Part shown: piece after piece, positions 14,844 through 24,400 of the stretch
Layout: each line of letters begins with the position of its first letter
Numbering within the stretch: position 1 is the first letter of the stretch
Made by a program: the position numbers and the translations under genes
The notes under the pieces: generated by a model
Told to the model about the DNA's origin: nothing
The model's input: only the letters and a program-made list of their open reading frames with translations
Databases searched by the model: none
Assembly (NCBI GenBank): GCA_002070735.1
Contig: MWDX01000031.1
Location: forward strand, 1 to 52,024
DNA from: Parcubacteria group bacterium ADurb.Bin115
GTDB taxonomy: Bacteria; Patescibacteriota; Patescibacteriia; Patescibacteriales; UBA12465
DNA length: 52,024 bases
Reading direction: 5' to 3'

Positions 14844-16442
14844 ATGAATAATAAAATTAATAAATTGTCAATAGTTATTTTAGGGTTCTTGGTTTTTGTA
14901 GCCGTTGCTCTTTTTTTTCTATCAAACTCTTATTCTTATTCAGATGTAGATTTAGGTTGGCATCTGCGTATCGGCCAGGATATTCTAAAAAGCGGTCAAG
15001 TTCCCGTTTTTAATGACTATAATTATACTCTATCCGGGCAGAAGTGGGTTGATCATGAATGGCTTTTAAATGCTGGCATGGCGCTATTGTTTAATCACGG
15101 TAAATTTATCAACCTACACTTAGTTTTCCTTTTAGTCTTGTTGGTGACGGCTTTTTTTGTTTGGCGGCGAAATATTAATCTCTTAGGCAACAAAATAGTG
15201 TTTAAACTCGGCAGCGCTATCTGGTTATTTTTAGGTTTATTGGCCAGCAGGCCTCATTTAGGCATCCGGGTTCAAGAGTTTGGCTTGTTGGGTATGGCAA
15301 TTTTGTTTTGGATTTTTTCTGGGCCATCCCGCTCTCGGCACTATTTTTGGTATTTACCGCCCATATTTTGGTTGTGGGCCAATATTCATGGCAGCTTTCT
15401 TTTAGGGCTAGCCTTGTTGGGCGCTTATTGTATATATGCTTTTGCCTCTCCACTTTTTAAACATGTAAATCATTGGCAGTTATTTAGAGTTGATAGTTTT
15501 GATCTTAAGTTCAAAAAGCAATTATTGGTTATTTTTACTTTGTCTGTTTTAGCTACTTTAATTAATCCTTACGGTGTTGATTTGTATGCTTTTTTGGGCA
15601 CTTATACGCATACAACCTATATGGTTTATATCCGCGAGTGGCAGAGCCAGTTTGTTTTTCCGCTTTTTTATGTCCAGATATTTTATCTAGCCTTGGCCGC
15701 CGTCGCCTTGATCATGTTAATAAAGGATAGGCGCAAAAACTTGTTTATATTTTCTTGGTGGGAGGCTTTTTTATTCGTATTTTTCTTTATTTTGGCAATT
15801 AAGTCGCGACGCCATTTTCCTCTATTTGTTTTAGCATCTTTACCTTTTTTAAGTGTGGCGTTTCAAGAGTTTAGCGCTCAGATTATTGGTTTAGCCAAGC
15901 GCTGCCGTTCTTTAATCTGGAGGGCGTTGGCTATTTTTCTAATGTTTATTTTAGTTATTTATCAAGCCGTTAATATTCCCTGGTTTCAAAACAGTATCCA
16001 AGATTTTTGCGGACGAAAATATCCTTGCGCGGCTGTCGAGTATTTGCGGGCTAGACCGGATTTACTAAATAAACGTTTATTCAACAGCTATGATTGGGGA
16101 GGATATCTATTATGGGCTTATCCTGAAAGACAGATATTTATTGATGGTCGGATGCCGCAGGCAGAGTATCGGCATCACACTATTTTAGAAGAATATTTAA
16201 GATTTAGGAGCGGTAGTGAAGATATCGGGAATCTACTGAATACTTATCAGATTGATTTGGTCTTATTGAAAAAAAGTGTCGGCCCTTTAGCTCTGCGCTC
16301 TTGGGAAAAATTATTTTTTCAGATTTCAGAGGAAGAATTAACAGCGCCTGATTATTTGCGCTTATATTTAGATTCTTCCCTTGATTGGCAGGTGGTTTTT
16401 GAAGATAATATAAGCATTATCTATGAACGCCAAAAAAATTAA
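14844..16442 (+). CDS. Polytopic GT-C-like membrane protein
   Basis: 532 aa with about ten to eleven membrane helices. The first extracytoplasmic loop holds DVDLGWHLRIGQ (34-45) and WVDHEWL (68-74), acidic/His/Trp motifs in the position where GT-C glycosyltransferases keep their catalytic Asp. A soluble C-terminal part (about 400-532) includes NSYDWGGYLLW and IDGRMP. This arrangement occurs in uncharacterised GT-C-like proteins of CPR bacteria. Probably a lipid-phosphosugar-dependent transferase at the outer membrane face; not proven. It overlaps the next gene by 20 nt, so the two are co-expressed. Confidence 0.6.
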   Translation: MNNKINKLSIVILGFLVFVAVALFFLSNSYSYSDVDLGWHLRIGQDILKSGQVPVFNDYNYTLSGQKWVDHEWLLNAGMALLFNHGKFINLHLVFLLVLLVTAFFVWRRNINLLGNKIVFKLGSAIWLFLGLLASRPHLGIRVQEFGLLGMAILFWIFSGPSRSRHYFWYLPPIFWLWANIHGSFLLGLALLGAYCIYAFASPLFKHVNHWQLFRVDSFDLKFKKQLLVIFTLSVLATLINPYGVDLYAFLGTYTHTTYMVYIREWQSQFVFPLFYVQIFYLALAAVALIMLIKDRRKNLFIFSWWEAFLFVFFFILAIKSRRHFPLFVLASLPFLSVAFQEFSAQIIGLAKRCRSLIWRALAIFLMFILVIYQAVNIPWFQNSIQDFCGRKYPCAAVEYLRARPDLLNKRLFNSYDWGGYLLWAYPERQIFIDGRMPQAEYRHHTILEEYLRFRSGSEDIGNLLNTYQIDLVLLKKSVGPLALRSWEKLFFQISEEELTAPDYLRLYLDSSLDWQVVFEDNISIIYERQKN

Positions 16443-17790
16443 TATTTGGAAAATTTTATTTTGGTTTGCTCTGGCGGTTTTGGCAGTATTTTTTCATTCT
16501 GATCATTTTTTAAACGGCGATGAAGGGGTCACTTTAAATGGCGCTTGGAATTTGTATAATCATCGTCATCTTTATTTTGATTTTTTTTCTTTTTTGCCGC
16601 CTTTAAGTTTTTATCTTATATATTGGATATGGCTGATTTTAGGTGTAAGTTTTTGGTCAGCTAAAGCTTTTTCGATTATTTTACTATTAGCTGGCGCTTT
16701 TGGTCTTTTTAAAATCTCCGAACATTTACGTTCCCACCCGATTAATTATTTTGTCCCTTTTCTTTTTATTTTAATTTCTTCTTGGTGGTGGATCATTAAT
16801 CATAATTTTTATTATCTAGTTTTTAGTATTTGGTCCTGTTATTTCTTGTTATTGTTTTTAGAAAATAATACCCGTCGTCATTGTCTGGCGGCCGCTTTAT
16901 TGGCATCAGCCAGTATCGCCACTTTGCAACAAAAGGGTTTGTTGTTTGCCCTGGCTTCTTTTTTGATTATATTATTTTTTAATAAAAGACAATTTGGGCG
17001 TCGTCGCTTTTTAGCGGCCGCGCTTTATGTGTTAGGCGTAGCGGCTCCCTTGGTTTTGTTATTATTTTTTTGGCCCTTATCTGTATTATGGCAGAATTTG
17101 GTAATTTTTCCCCTATTCCATTACATTGAGGCCAATCGCCTCCCATATTATTTATTATTTTTAGCTTCTATATCCTGGCTCTTATTCGCTTGGCCCTTCC
17201 GTTCTTATGATTATCGGCGCTGGGCGCTGTTGATTTTAAGTGGTGTTTTAATTATTTCCTGCTATCCTTTGCCTGATTATTATCATTTAAGTATGGCTTT
17301 AGTGTTGTTATTGCCGATGTTGCCTGATTTGTTGGATAAGTTAAATAATCCCGCTGGAAGATGCCGTCGAGTTTTAGCAATTTCTGGTTTAACCTGGCTT
17401 TGGCTCTGGCCGGTAAGCCATTTTTTAGCCTTCTTCTTTAACTTTTCTTTCACTAAAGATTATCCTTTTTTGGACTATATCCGCCGAGAATGTCCAGGGC
17501 AATATCTACAAGTTGGACCTTTTTTACCTAATGTCTATTTGGAAACCGGCAAGCTTAGCGCTACTAGTTTTGATATTTTAATTACCGGACATCAAACTGC
17601 CGAGCAATTTGCCCAGGCGGCCGCGCAGTTGGAAATAAATCAACCTGTTTGTGCGGTAACGGCCTATCCGGCGTCGCTTTCACGTTTTCGCCACCAACTT
17701 GATAATCCGGTAGATAATTTTATTAGAGCAAATTATCAGCCGGTATTTACCGAGGGGAGTATTACCGTATGGAAATATAGGAATCAATAA
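16423..17790 (+). CDS. GT-C / GT39-like membrane glycosyltransferase
   Basis: 455 aa, about ten membrane helices. The first loop has the Asp-Glu pair NGDEG (D33-E34), as in the ArnT/PMT-type GT-C families where this acidic motif is catalytic, followed by a PP motif (FLPPLSFYL) typical of the same loop. A soluble C-terminal tail of about 110 residues follows the last helix. The ATG lies inside the end of the previous gene. With its partner at 14844 it may glycosylate exported proteins; the neighbouring divergent pilins are possible acceptors (speculative). Confidence 0.65.
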   Translation: MNAKKINIWKILFWFALAVLAVFFHSDHFLNGDEGVTLNGAWNLYNHRHLYFDFFSFLPPLSFYLIYWIWLILGVSFWSAKAFSIILLLAGAFGLFKISEHLRSHPINYFVPFLFILISSWWWIINHNFYYLVFSIWSCYFLLLFLENNTRRHCLAAALLASASIATLQQKGLLFALASFLIILFFNKRQFGRRRFLAAALYVLGVAAPLVLLLFFWPLSVLWQNLVIFPLFHYIEANRLPYYLLFLASISWLLFAWPFRSYDYRRWALLILSGVLIISCYPLPDYYHLSMALVLLLPMLPDLLDKLNNPAGRCRRVLAISGLTWLWLWPVSHFLAFFFNFSFTKDYPFLDYIRRECPGQYLQVGPFLPNVYLETGKLSATSFDILITGHQTAEQFAQAAAQLEINQPVCAVTAYPASLSRFRHQLDNPVDNFIRANYQPVFTEGSITVWKYRNQ

Positions 17791-17832
17791 ATTGGCTTTT
17801 ATTTGTTTCCGAGCTTAAATTTAGTAATTTAA

Positions 17833-17859
17833 AAAATCCCTCCGATATTGGAGGGATTT
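17833..17859. terminator. Bidirectional terminator
   Basis: Near-perfect stem AAATCCCTCC/GGAGGGATTT with a short loop between convergent genes ending at 17790 (+) and 17862 (-); A-run and T-run flank it. Confidence 0.8.
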
Positions 17860-17861
17860 CT

Positions 17862-18245
17862 TTAGGGAATGTATTTTTTAAATTTTTGTTCTTCTGCCAA
17901 CTGTTTTTGCTTGGTCGGCACCATTCGGTATTGTTTAATAATTGGCCAGAGCCACCATAACATAATAATTACCCAGATTGCGAGCCAAAAACGAGCGGAA
18001 AGAAAAGCCGCTTGTTCATAGTTAAAGAAGAAGAAGGTGGTGCCGATGATTAAATTGCCGATACTAAAATTATAAGCTTTTTTCCAAAATATTTTATATA
18101 AACTTTTACGATTTTTCTTGATGCCGGTAAAAATAGAGGCTAATAGTAGTAGGATTAAAAATCCCAAGAAAATTTGTACGAAAATAGGCAATAGGGGTTC
18201 CGGCCGTAAATTGAACCAAAAATGCCAGGTAAGCAGATTTTGCAT
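17862..18245 (-). CDS. Small membrane protein, unknown
   Basis: 127 aa with three predicted membrane helices (about 20-38, 60-75, 83-103) and a basic C-terminal tail (KQKQLAEEQKFKKY). I do not recognise a family. It is the last gene of a compact minus-strand cluster (21297 to 17862), 5 nt after the methyltransferase gene, and ends at a bidirectional terminator. Confidence 0.65.
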   Translation of the reverse strand: MQNLLTWHFWFNLRPEPLLPIFVQIFLGFLILLLLASIFTGIKKNRKSLYKIFWKKAYNFSIGNLIIGTTFFFFNYEQAAFLSARFWLAIWVIIMLWWLWPIIKQYRMVPTKQKQLAEEQKFKKYIP

Positions 18246-18250
18246 AGTGT

Positions 18251-18802
18251 TTATACTTTATAAAATATTAATCCGTAGTGATAAGGGCCAGCTTCAAATT
18301 CAGTTTTAAGGTTAAGACCTAATTTAGGAGCCGCTTCTTTCAGCGATTCTTTGCTCACCCTTTGTTCTGATCGTGGACCGAAAGGGCTGTCGCTATTTTT
18401 CCATTCTACAACTAAGAGCTGGCTACCATTTTTTAACATCCGTACAGCTTCTCTTAGTATTTCCACTCTTTTATTTGATTGATGGAGAATATTTATTAAT
18501 AGAGCTTGATCTAAACTGGCGCTTTCTATTTTAGTGCCCTTAAATATTTCTAAGTTACTCCAGACGGTTTCTATTTGTTGTAAATTTTCTTGCAAGGCGC
18601 GTTTTTTTATATCTTCAAGGGTGTTTTTTAGTATATCAACAGCAAAAACGCGGCCACGGGCTCCGACCATTCTGGCAACCGGGAAAACGAAATAGCCGAA
18701 ATTTCCGCAACCTAATTCCGCGACCCTTTGACCTTCGGTTATTGCTATTTTATTCAAAATAAAATTTATGTCAAATAGCATGGTTTTATTGGGACTGCTC
18801 AT
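18251..18802 (-). CDS. Class I SAM-dependent methyltransferase
   Basis: 183 aa from the start at 18802 (MSSPNKTM); a start at 18781 (MLFDINF) is also possible and would avoid overlap with the upstream gene. Motif I reads VAELGCGNFGYF, motif II VFAVDI, and motif IV/post-motif LLVVEWKNSDSPFGPR, all in the right order for a Rossmann-fold class I enzyme of the UbiE/COQ5-like type. The substrate is unknown; the WKNSDSPFGP segment recurs in CPR methyltransferases. It overlaps or abuts the RodZ-like gene, so the genes are co-translated. Confidence 0.75.
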   Translation of the reverse strand: MSSPNKTMLFDINFILNKIAITEGQRVAELGCGNFGYFVFPVARMVGARGRVFAVDILKNTLEDIKKRALQENLQQIETVWSNLEIFKGTKIESASLDQALLINILHQSNKRVEILREAVRMLKNGSQLLVVEWKNSDSPFGPRSEQRVSKESLKEAAPKLGLNLKTEFEAGPYHYGLIFYKV

Positions 18803-19463
18803 AAGTGTTTTCGACCAGAATTTGGCGCTGAATAACGCTTTCCCGGCCATATTTTTTTTTAGCGCTGATGGTAAGGTTGTTTAAGCCTTGTTTAAGTTTT
18901 ATTTCTTGGCTGAAATGACCGTCTTGGTCGCTCATAATACCGGTGCCATTAATCTTTATTTCTGTTTCCGGCTCGCTTTTTCCCTGAATGTTAATAATTG
19001 GATTCTGTAATACTAGATTTTTATCTGGATATTCCAGTATTAGTTCGGGCGGACTCACTAAACGGAAAAAATATATGCTGAGGTATAAGATACAGATTAA
19101 GAATAAGAGTATAAGTAAAGCATTCCTGATTATTTTAGGAAATATTAAAAATTTATGACGTCTTAATATTTTTTGAGAAAAAGGATTATGGCTAACCGCT
19201 TCTTCCGCAAAGGGGCTAAGTTTTAATATGTCTTGATAATTTAGGTTAAGGTAGCGACAATATTCTTTAAGAAATTGGCGTCCATATAAGCCGGAGGGTA
19301 AGCGGTCATATTCTTCATTTTCTAGAGATAATAAATACTCTTCTCGAATGTGAAGTTTTTCGGAGGCGTTTTTAATGTCAATATTTTGGCGCAAACGAGC
19401 CGCTCGTAGTTTTTCTCCAGATCTTTCTTCGCTCGCTAATTTCTTAAAGTTAAATTCTACCAT
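18786..19463 (-). CDS. RodZ-like protein: HTH, membrane helix, extracytoplasmic beta domain
   Basis: 225 aa. The N-terminal ~75 residues form an XRE-type helix-turn-helix of the RodZ class (GEKLRAARLRQNIDI, HIREEYLLSLENEEYDRLPSG, QFLKEYCRYLNLNY). A basic stretch and one membrane helix (about 112-132) follow, then an outside domain of about 80 residues that looks like a Big/PEGA-type beta-sandwich (ININGTG..DGHFSQEIKLKQGLNNL pattern). RodZ links MreB to the wall-synthesis machinery, and this copy has the same topology, though the outer domain differs from E. coli RodZ. It sits between a pilin and a methyltransferase gene with 7-nt and overlapping junctions. Confidence 0.78.
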   Translation of the reverse strand: MVEFNFKKLASEERSGEKLRAARLRQNIDIKNASEKLHIREEYLLSLENEEYDRLPSGLYGRQFLKEYCRYLNLNYQDILKLSPFAEEAVSHNPFSQKILRRHKFLIFPKIIRNALLILLFLICILYLSIYFFRLVSPPELILEYPDKNLVLQNPIINIQGKSEPETEIKINGTGIMSDQDGHFSQEIKLKQGLNNLTISAKKKYGRESVIQRQILVENTYEQSQ

Positions 19464-19470
19464 TTTTAAT

Positions 19471-19923
19471 TTAGGCTAAAATATTTTCCTGGGAATATAA
19501 ACCAATATTTGTTTTGGTGCCATCCCAATTAATGCCGATAGTTTTAAGAACAAACTGGATAATAAGATAACTGCTAAATACGATTATTAAGCCAACTACG
19601 GCGGCGACGATAATCGCTTTGGCTTTGCTGATTTTATCACTGCTACCGGATGATATGAGGAACATAAATCCGCCATAGACAAACATTAATAAAGCTAAAG
19701 AGCCGACAATTCCTAAAATCCAACGGGAAGCGCGGACGGCAATCATCACAATATCGTCTAAGGTGTAATCGCCGGTACTATATTTAGTGTCACCTTGATT
19801 GACGCCTTCAGTAGTTGTGCTAGTGGTGTCTACGATAGAGATTGACTGGGCTAAGGTGGGTAAGGCCGGAGATAAAAAGAATGAAATAATAAGGGTTAAG
19901 CCAATAAGTACTTTTTTAATCAT
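19471..19923 (-). CDS. T4SS-type pilin, separate seventh copy
   Basis: 150 aa. Signal peptide ending near TLAQS, a Ser/Thr-rich segment, helix one, a loop reading FLISSGSSDKISKAKAI and helix two, then a 25-residue polar tail. The loop has SSGSSDKI where the array copies have TA-GNEEKV, so this is the most diverged paralogue. It lies 3 nt after the solute-binding lipoprotein gene in a different operon from the six-gene array and may have a different role or timing. Confidence 0.8.
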   Translation of the reverse strand: MIKKVLIGLTLIISFFLSPALPTLAQSISIVDTTSTTTEGVNQGDTKYSTGDYTLDDIVMIAVRASRWILGIVGSLALLMFVYGGFMFLISSGSSDKISKAKAIIVAAVVGLIIVFSSYLIIQFVLKTIGINWDGTKTNIGLYSQENILA

Positions 19924-19926
19924 ATT

Positions 19927-21297
19927 TTAATTGACCGTTTGCTGCACTTTGGCAGCGCCGGTGTTAATAGCGTCTAAAATTTTATTAGGATTTTGACGGG
20001 CATTATCAATCATTTCTCCTATTGCCACTTCAGCCGCATTTGCGTCTTTGCCGCGGTACCAGCTTTTAGCCGTGAGGAGCTCGGAGGCAAACACACTTAA
20101 GTCGTTGTCTTCACGTTGAGAAGCAATTAAAGAGCGTAAAGCGGTAGGTTTTTTGGTTTTAGTTAAATAGGATTTAACCTGTTCCTCTTTGGTTGCGAAT
20201 TGAATAAAATCCCAAGCCTCATTCGGATACTTACTCTTTTTTGATACTGATTCTACCCAGTAGTTGGCGAAGTTGACTTCTACCGGACTGCCTTCTATTT
20301 GTGGCAGGGCGCTAATAGAAAAATTAAGTTTTGGCGCTTGTGCTTTAATGGTGGCGGCATGATACGAATATCCAAACAGCATGGCCAGTTTTCCGCTAAT
20401 AAATAAATTAAGAGAATTAGGTAGGTCGCTGTTCCAAGAGTATACTTCTTTCCCCGGGTTGCTGAAGTCTATATAAAAGCGCAGAGCTTCTAGGCCGGGA
20501 TTATATTTAGTATCTTGCGCCGCCGGCGGAATGGTGTTGAATAGGACTTGTTTGCCATCCATCATGGTAGCGCCATTTTGCATCATTAATACGGACAGAA
20601 TATCGCTATAGCGTTCAATATTTGTGCTGCCACCTAAACCGATTCCCGCTTGGGTGATGCCTTGAACCGGGTCTTGTTTGGTTAGTTTTTTGACATTTTG
20701 TTGAAATTCCTTGTTCCAATATTTTGGAGCCTGGGTAATGCCGGCGTTATTAAGCAGGTCGCGATTATAATAAAGGACTAGGGTGTCGACTGATAGGGGA
20801 AGACCATAAATTTGATTATCGTCAAGAACAACGTCGTCGTATACCACGTCAATAAAAGTATTTTTTAAGTCATTTAAACTGAGGCTTTTGACTGTTTTTA
20901 AAACCGGGACGACTTCTTTTTTAACGGTTCCTTGCTCTATCGGATAGGCCATGGTAATACTGGCGGGCATTGGCGTTAATTTATTTTGATATTTTCTCAA
21001 CCAAGTATTATGTAGGGATAAGATGTCTGGTCCACGATCTTCGGCTAGGGCGTTTAACAGTTCTAATTCATATTCTTCGTAGCGTAGTTTACGGTAGTTA
21101 ATGGTAATATTGGGATGAATAGCTTTATATTTATCAATTATTTCTTGAAAAGCGTCCGAGTCATCAAAAACACGCCAATAAGTTAAGGTGATTGGCTGCA
21201 TTGCGGTTTGAGTTTGTTTGTCTACGGTTTTACAACCGAATCCGGAAGTAAGAATAAAAATTGCCAATAAAAACAGGCTAATAATTTTCTTAAACAT
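19927..21297 (-). CDS. Extracellular solute-binding lipoprotein (ABC sugar type)
   Basis: 456 aa. Lipoprotein signal peptide with lipobox SGFGC (Cys22), then a family 1 solute-binding fold: ITLTYWRVFDDSDAFQEII near the mature N-terminus, PDILSLHNTWL, YGLPLSVDTLVLYYNRDLL (the hinge-strand signature of sugar-binding proteins), and FANYWVESVSKKSKYPNEAWDFI near the C-terminus. It would capture a sugar outside the membrane for an ABC importer, but no permease or ATPase gene is adjacent; instead it heads an operon with a pilin and a RodZ-like gene. Orphan binding proteins may act as sensors or adhesins (inference). Confidence 0.85.
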   Translation of the reverse strand: MFKKIISLFLLAIFILTSGFGCKTVDKQTQTAMQPITLTYWRVFDDSDAFQEIIDKYKAIHPNITINYRKLRYEEYELELLNALAEDRGPDILSLHNTWLRKYQNKLTPMPASITMAYPIEQGTVKKEVVPVLKTVKSLSLNDLKNTFIDVVYDDVVLDDNQIYGLPLSVDTLVLYYNRDLLNNAGITQAPKYWNKEFQQNVKKLTKQDPVQGITQAGIGLGGSTNIERYSDILSVLMMQNGATMMDGKQVLFNTIPPAAQDTKYNPGLEALRFYIDFSNPGKEVYSWNSDLPNSLNLFISGKLAMLFGYSYHAATIKAQAPKLNFSISALPQIEGSPVEVNFANYWVESVSKKSKYPNEAWDFIQFATKEEQVKSYLTKTKKPTALRSLIASQREDNDLSVFASELLTAKSWYRGKDANAAEVAIGEMIDNARQNPNKILDAINTGAAKVQQTVN

Positions 21298-21404
21298 AGA
21301 ACGTTATGATTTAATTATCCCCTGACCGACCGGCGGGCGATTATTATTATTATAACAGAAAATCAGGGAGAAAGTAAATTAAGGGTTATAGTTTTTATAT
21401 AAAT

Positions 21405-21430
21405 AAAACTGCTTCTTGGCGAGCAGTTTT
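21405..21430 (-). terminator. Terminator after smc
   Basis: Perfect 9-bp stem AAAACTGCT/AGCAGTTTT with an 8-nt loop; on the minus strand it ends in a T-rich stretch. It lies 30 nt beyond the smc stop. Confidence 0.7.
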
Positions 21431-21459
21431 ATGGTTTTTCTAAAATTAAAATCTAATTT

Positions 21460-24400
21460 TTAATTACGGAACGCATTGATATCATCCAGCCTAATACTTA
21501 ATAGTTGACTAACTCCGTCCGCCTTCATGGTTACGCCGTAGATAATACTGGCTCTTTTCATTAAAGCTCGGTTGTGAGTAATGATCACAAATTGAGTTTT
21601 AGATGAAAGATCATCAAGAATTTGGGCTAATCTTTCAGAGTTGGCTTCATCTAAAGCAGCATCGACTTCGTCAAGAACGACAAAAGGAGAAGGATTAGCG
21701 CTGATAATAGCGCAAATTAGAGCAATAGCGGTAAGAGCGCGCTCTCCTCCCGAGAGCATAGAAATAGTTTGAATTTTTTTACCGGGAGGCGTTGCCTGAA
21801 TTTCAATGCCGGCCAAACCGATAGCGTTATATTTACGTAGGTTTTTAAGCCGGCGTGAGCGCTCATCGGTGTTATTGTTGTCAAGTTTATCCGTTATTTC
21901 TTTGTCTTCCTCCGTTGTCTCTAACTTGAAGATTTTAGCGGTGCCTCCATTAAATAATATTTTGAAATATTCACTAAATTTTTCTGAAATTATTTTAAAT
22001 TCCTGCTCAAATTTTTCCTTGATATTAATATCTAGTTCAGCGATGACTTTTTCTAGGGATTCAATAGCTGTATTTAAATCTTGAGTTTGCTTGTCTAAGA
22101 AACGGTAGCGTTCGTCCGTTTCTTGAAATTCTTTTTCTGTTTCTGGGTCTATACCGCCAATCATTTCTAATTGGCTCTTTAATTCTTGGATGCGCTGGCG
22201 TAAGCGCGCATCAGCTAAATTATCTTCGTCGGTGGGTTTGTATTTTTTGATGGAATCTAATTCTAGGCCGTCATCGGCAATATTGTTTTCTAAATCTTCA
22301 AGCCTGGTTTCTTGGCGAGCTAATTCTATCTTTAAATTATTGAGGCGTCCGTTGAGCTGGTTGATTTCTGTTTGTAGATTTTGGTTTTCTGACTGATAGG
22401 CAAATAGTCTATTTTTCTCTTCTTCCTTGGCGGTATTGTATTTTTGTAATTCGATTTGGTCCGCGTCAATTTTAGCGTCAAGATTAGCCAGATTTTTGTT
22501 TAGTTCGCTTTTATCTTTTTCAATTTGGGCACTGTTAAATTTTATTTGGCTCTTGGCAATTTTATCTTCAATGTCTTTGATCTCTTTGTCCGTCTGACGC
22601 TGTTTGTCGAGATATAAATCGAGCCTTTGCCGCTTAGCGGAAATATTTAAACGGCATTCATTTAACTCATTGTTTAGTTTATCTCTTTCCGTCACAATAT
22701 CGTTGATTTGACTGTGCGCGAGATTTTCTTGAATGGAAGTTTCCAGGGATTGAAGGCGTTTGTTAATTTGGTCTTTTTCTTTTTCAATTTGGGCGCTGTT
22801 AAATTTTATTTGGCTCTTGGCAATTTTATCTTCAATGTCTTTGATTTCTCGGATAGAGGCTTCCCGGCTATTTTCTAATAAACGCCGTCTTTCTTGTTTG
22901 GTCGAGAGTTCAAGTTGTAGTTCGTTAATTTCGGCGATTAAAATTTGTCTAGCTTCGCTGTTTTTTATAATATTTTCTTGAAGAGCTTTGACCTGTTCTA
23001 GTTTGGCGGCATTTTCTCCGTCAATCAGAGAACGAATTTGTTTTTGAAAAGTCTGTTTTGCTTCTTCAATCAGGATTTTTATTCTCTCTAAGTTTTGTTC
23101 ATCTTTGATAGCGTCTAATTTTTTTAAAAATTCATCAATACTTTCATTTATTTCCGCGCGTCCGGCAGCTGGTTGGCTGCTATTTTTTAGAAAATTATTA
23201 AGTGCTTGCAAAGCTTGATTGTCACGAGCAATTAAATTATCCAAATCGGCTTTTTTATTTTCTAATTCTGTAACGGCATTTTTACTGTCTTCAATATTAA
23301 TAGATTCAATTTCTTTTTTGAGGCTATCAAGCGCTCGTTTGAGCTCTTCTTGCTTATTATTAAGCCAAGCGACGTCAAATTGGCCCTGCGCTTCTAAATT
23401 TGCTTCCAAGACGGCATCTAAGCGCGCTAAGTTTTTTAATAGTTGGCTTTTTTCTTCTTGTTGGCGTTCATATTCTCGTCTAAAATTTTCACGGCGGTTT
23501 ATTTCTTCGTTTAATTTTTGGATTTTAGCGCGTAATTTTGTTTCTTTAGCGCTAATATCTTCGTTTTCTAAATTGCTTATCTCTTGGCTTAAACGTCGTC
23601 GCTCTTCTTTTAATTCTCTTTGTTTACCATTAAGCCAGGCAATATCGGATTGTCCTTGGGATTCAAGTTGAAGTTCTAATTCGGCATCAAGACGGGCGAT
23701 GCTTTGAACAATATCGCTGCGTTCGCGCTGATATATTTTTAACCTTTCTTGAAGTTGACTTATCTTGGAACTATCATCTTTGTTTTTGAGGGTATTTAAC
23801 TCCGCCTTTATTTTTTCTAAGTTATTTTCTTTCTCCTGTTTTTCTTTTTCAAGTAGTAATATGCCGGAGTTGGCTTGCTTTAATTTGGAATCAATATCTT
23901 GCCACAACTGGAAGTAGTAGCGGTGTTGTCTGATATTTAATTCAGTTTCTAGTTGCCCGCGTTTTTTTAAGCGCTCTACTTGACGGGTGAGCATTTTAAG
24001 GCGCGGTTTGATTTCGTTAAGTAGCATTTCTACTTGCAATAGATTGTCGTAGCTGCTTTCCAATTTGTTTAAGGCGGCATCGCGCTTTATTTGGAATTGT
24101 TTGACGCCAGTTGCTTCGTCAAAAAAATCTTTACGTTCGGCCGCGCTGGTATTGAGAAAATTTTCTACCATTCCCTGGCCGATAACGCTGTAGGTCTTCT
24201 GACCCACATTGGCTTTAGCTAAGAGTATCTGGATATCGGCTAAGCGGACACGGTTGTTATTTAATAAATATTCACTGTCGCCGTTGCGGAAAAGACGACG
24301 TGTAATTACAATTTCATCATAATTAAGCGGCGATAAAGAATGTCCGCTGGTGTCGGTTTCTTCTTCGTTGTTTTTAACGGGAACGATTTGATGGTCTTCG

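Noticed and set aside
23219-23671. Long open frame antisense to smc
   Set aside because: It mirrors the low-complexity coiled-coil codons of smc on the other strand, is Ser/Leu-rich, and has no promoter or motif; same for frames at 21806-22084 and 22760-22981.
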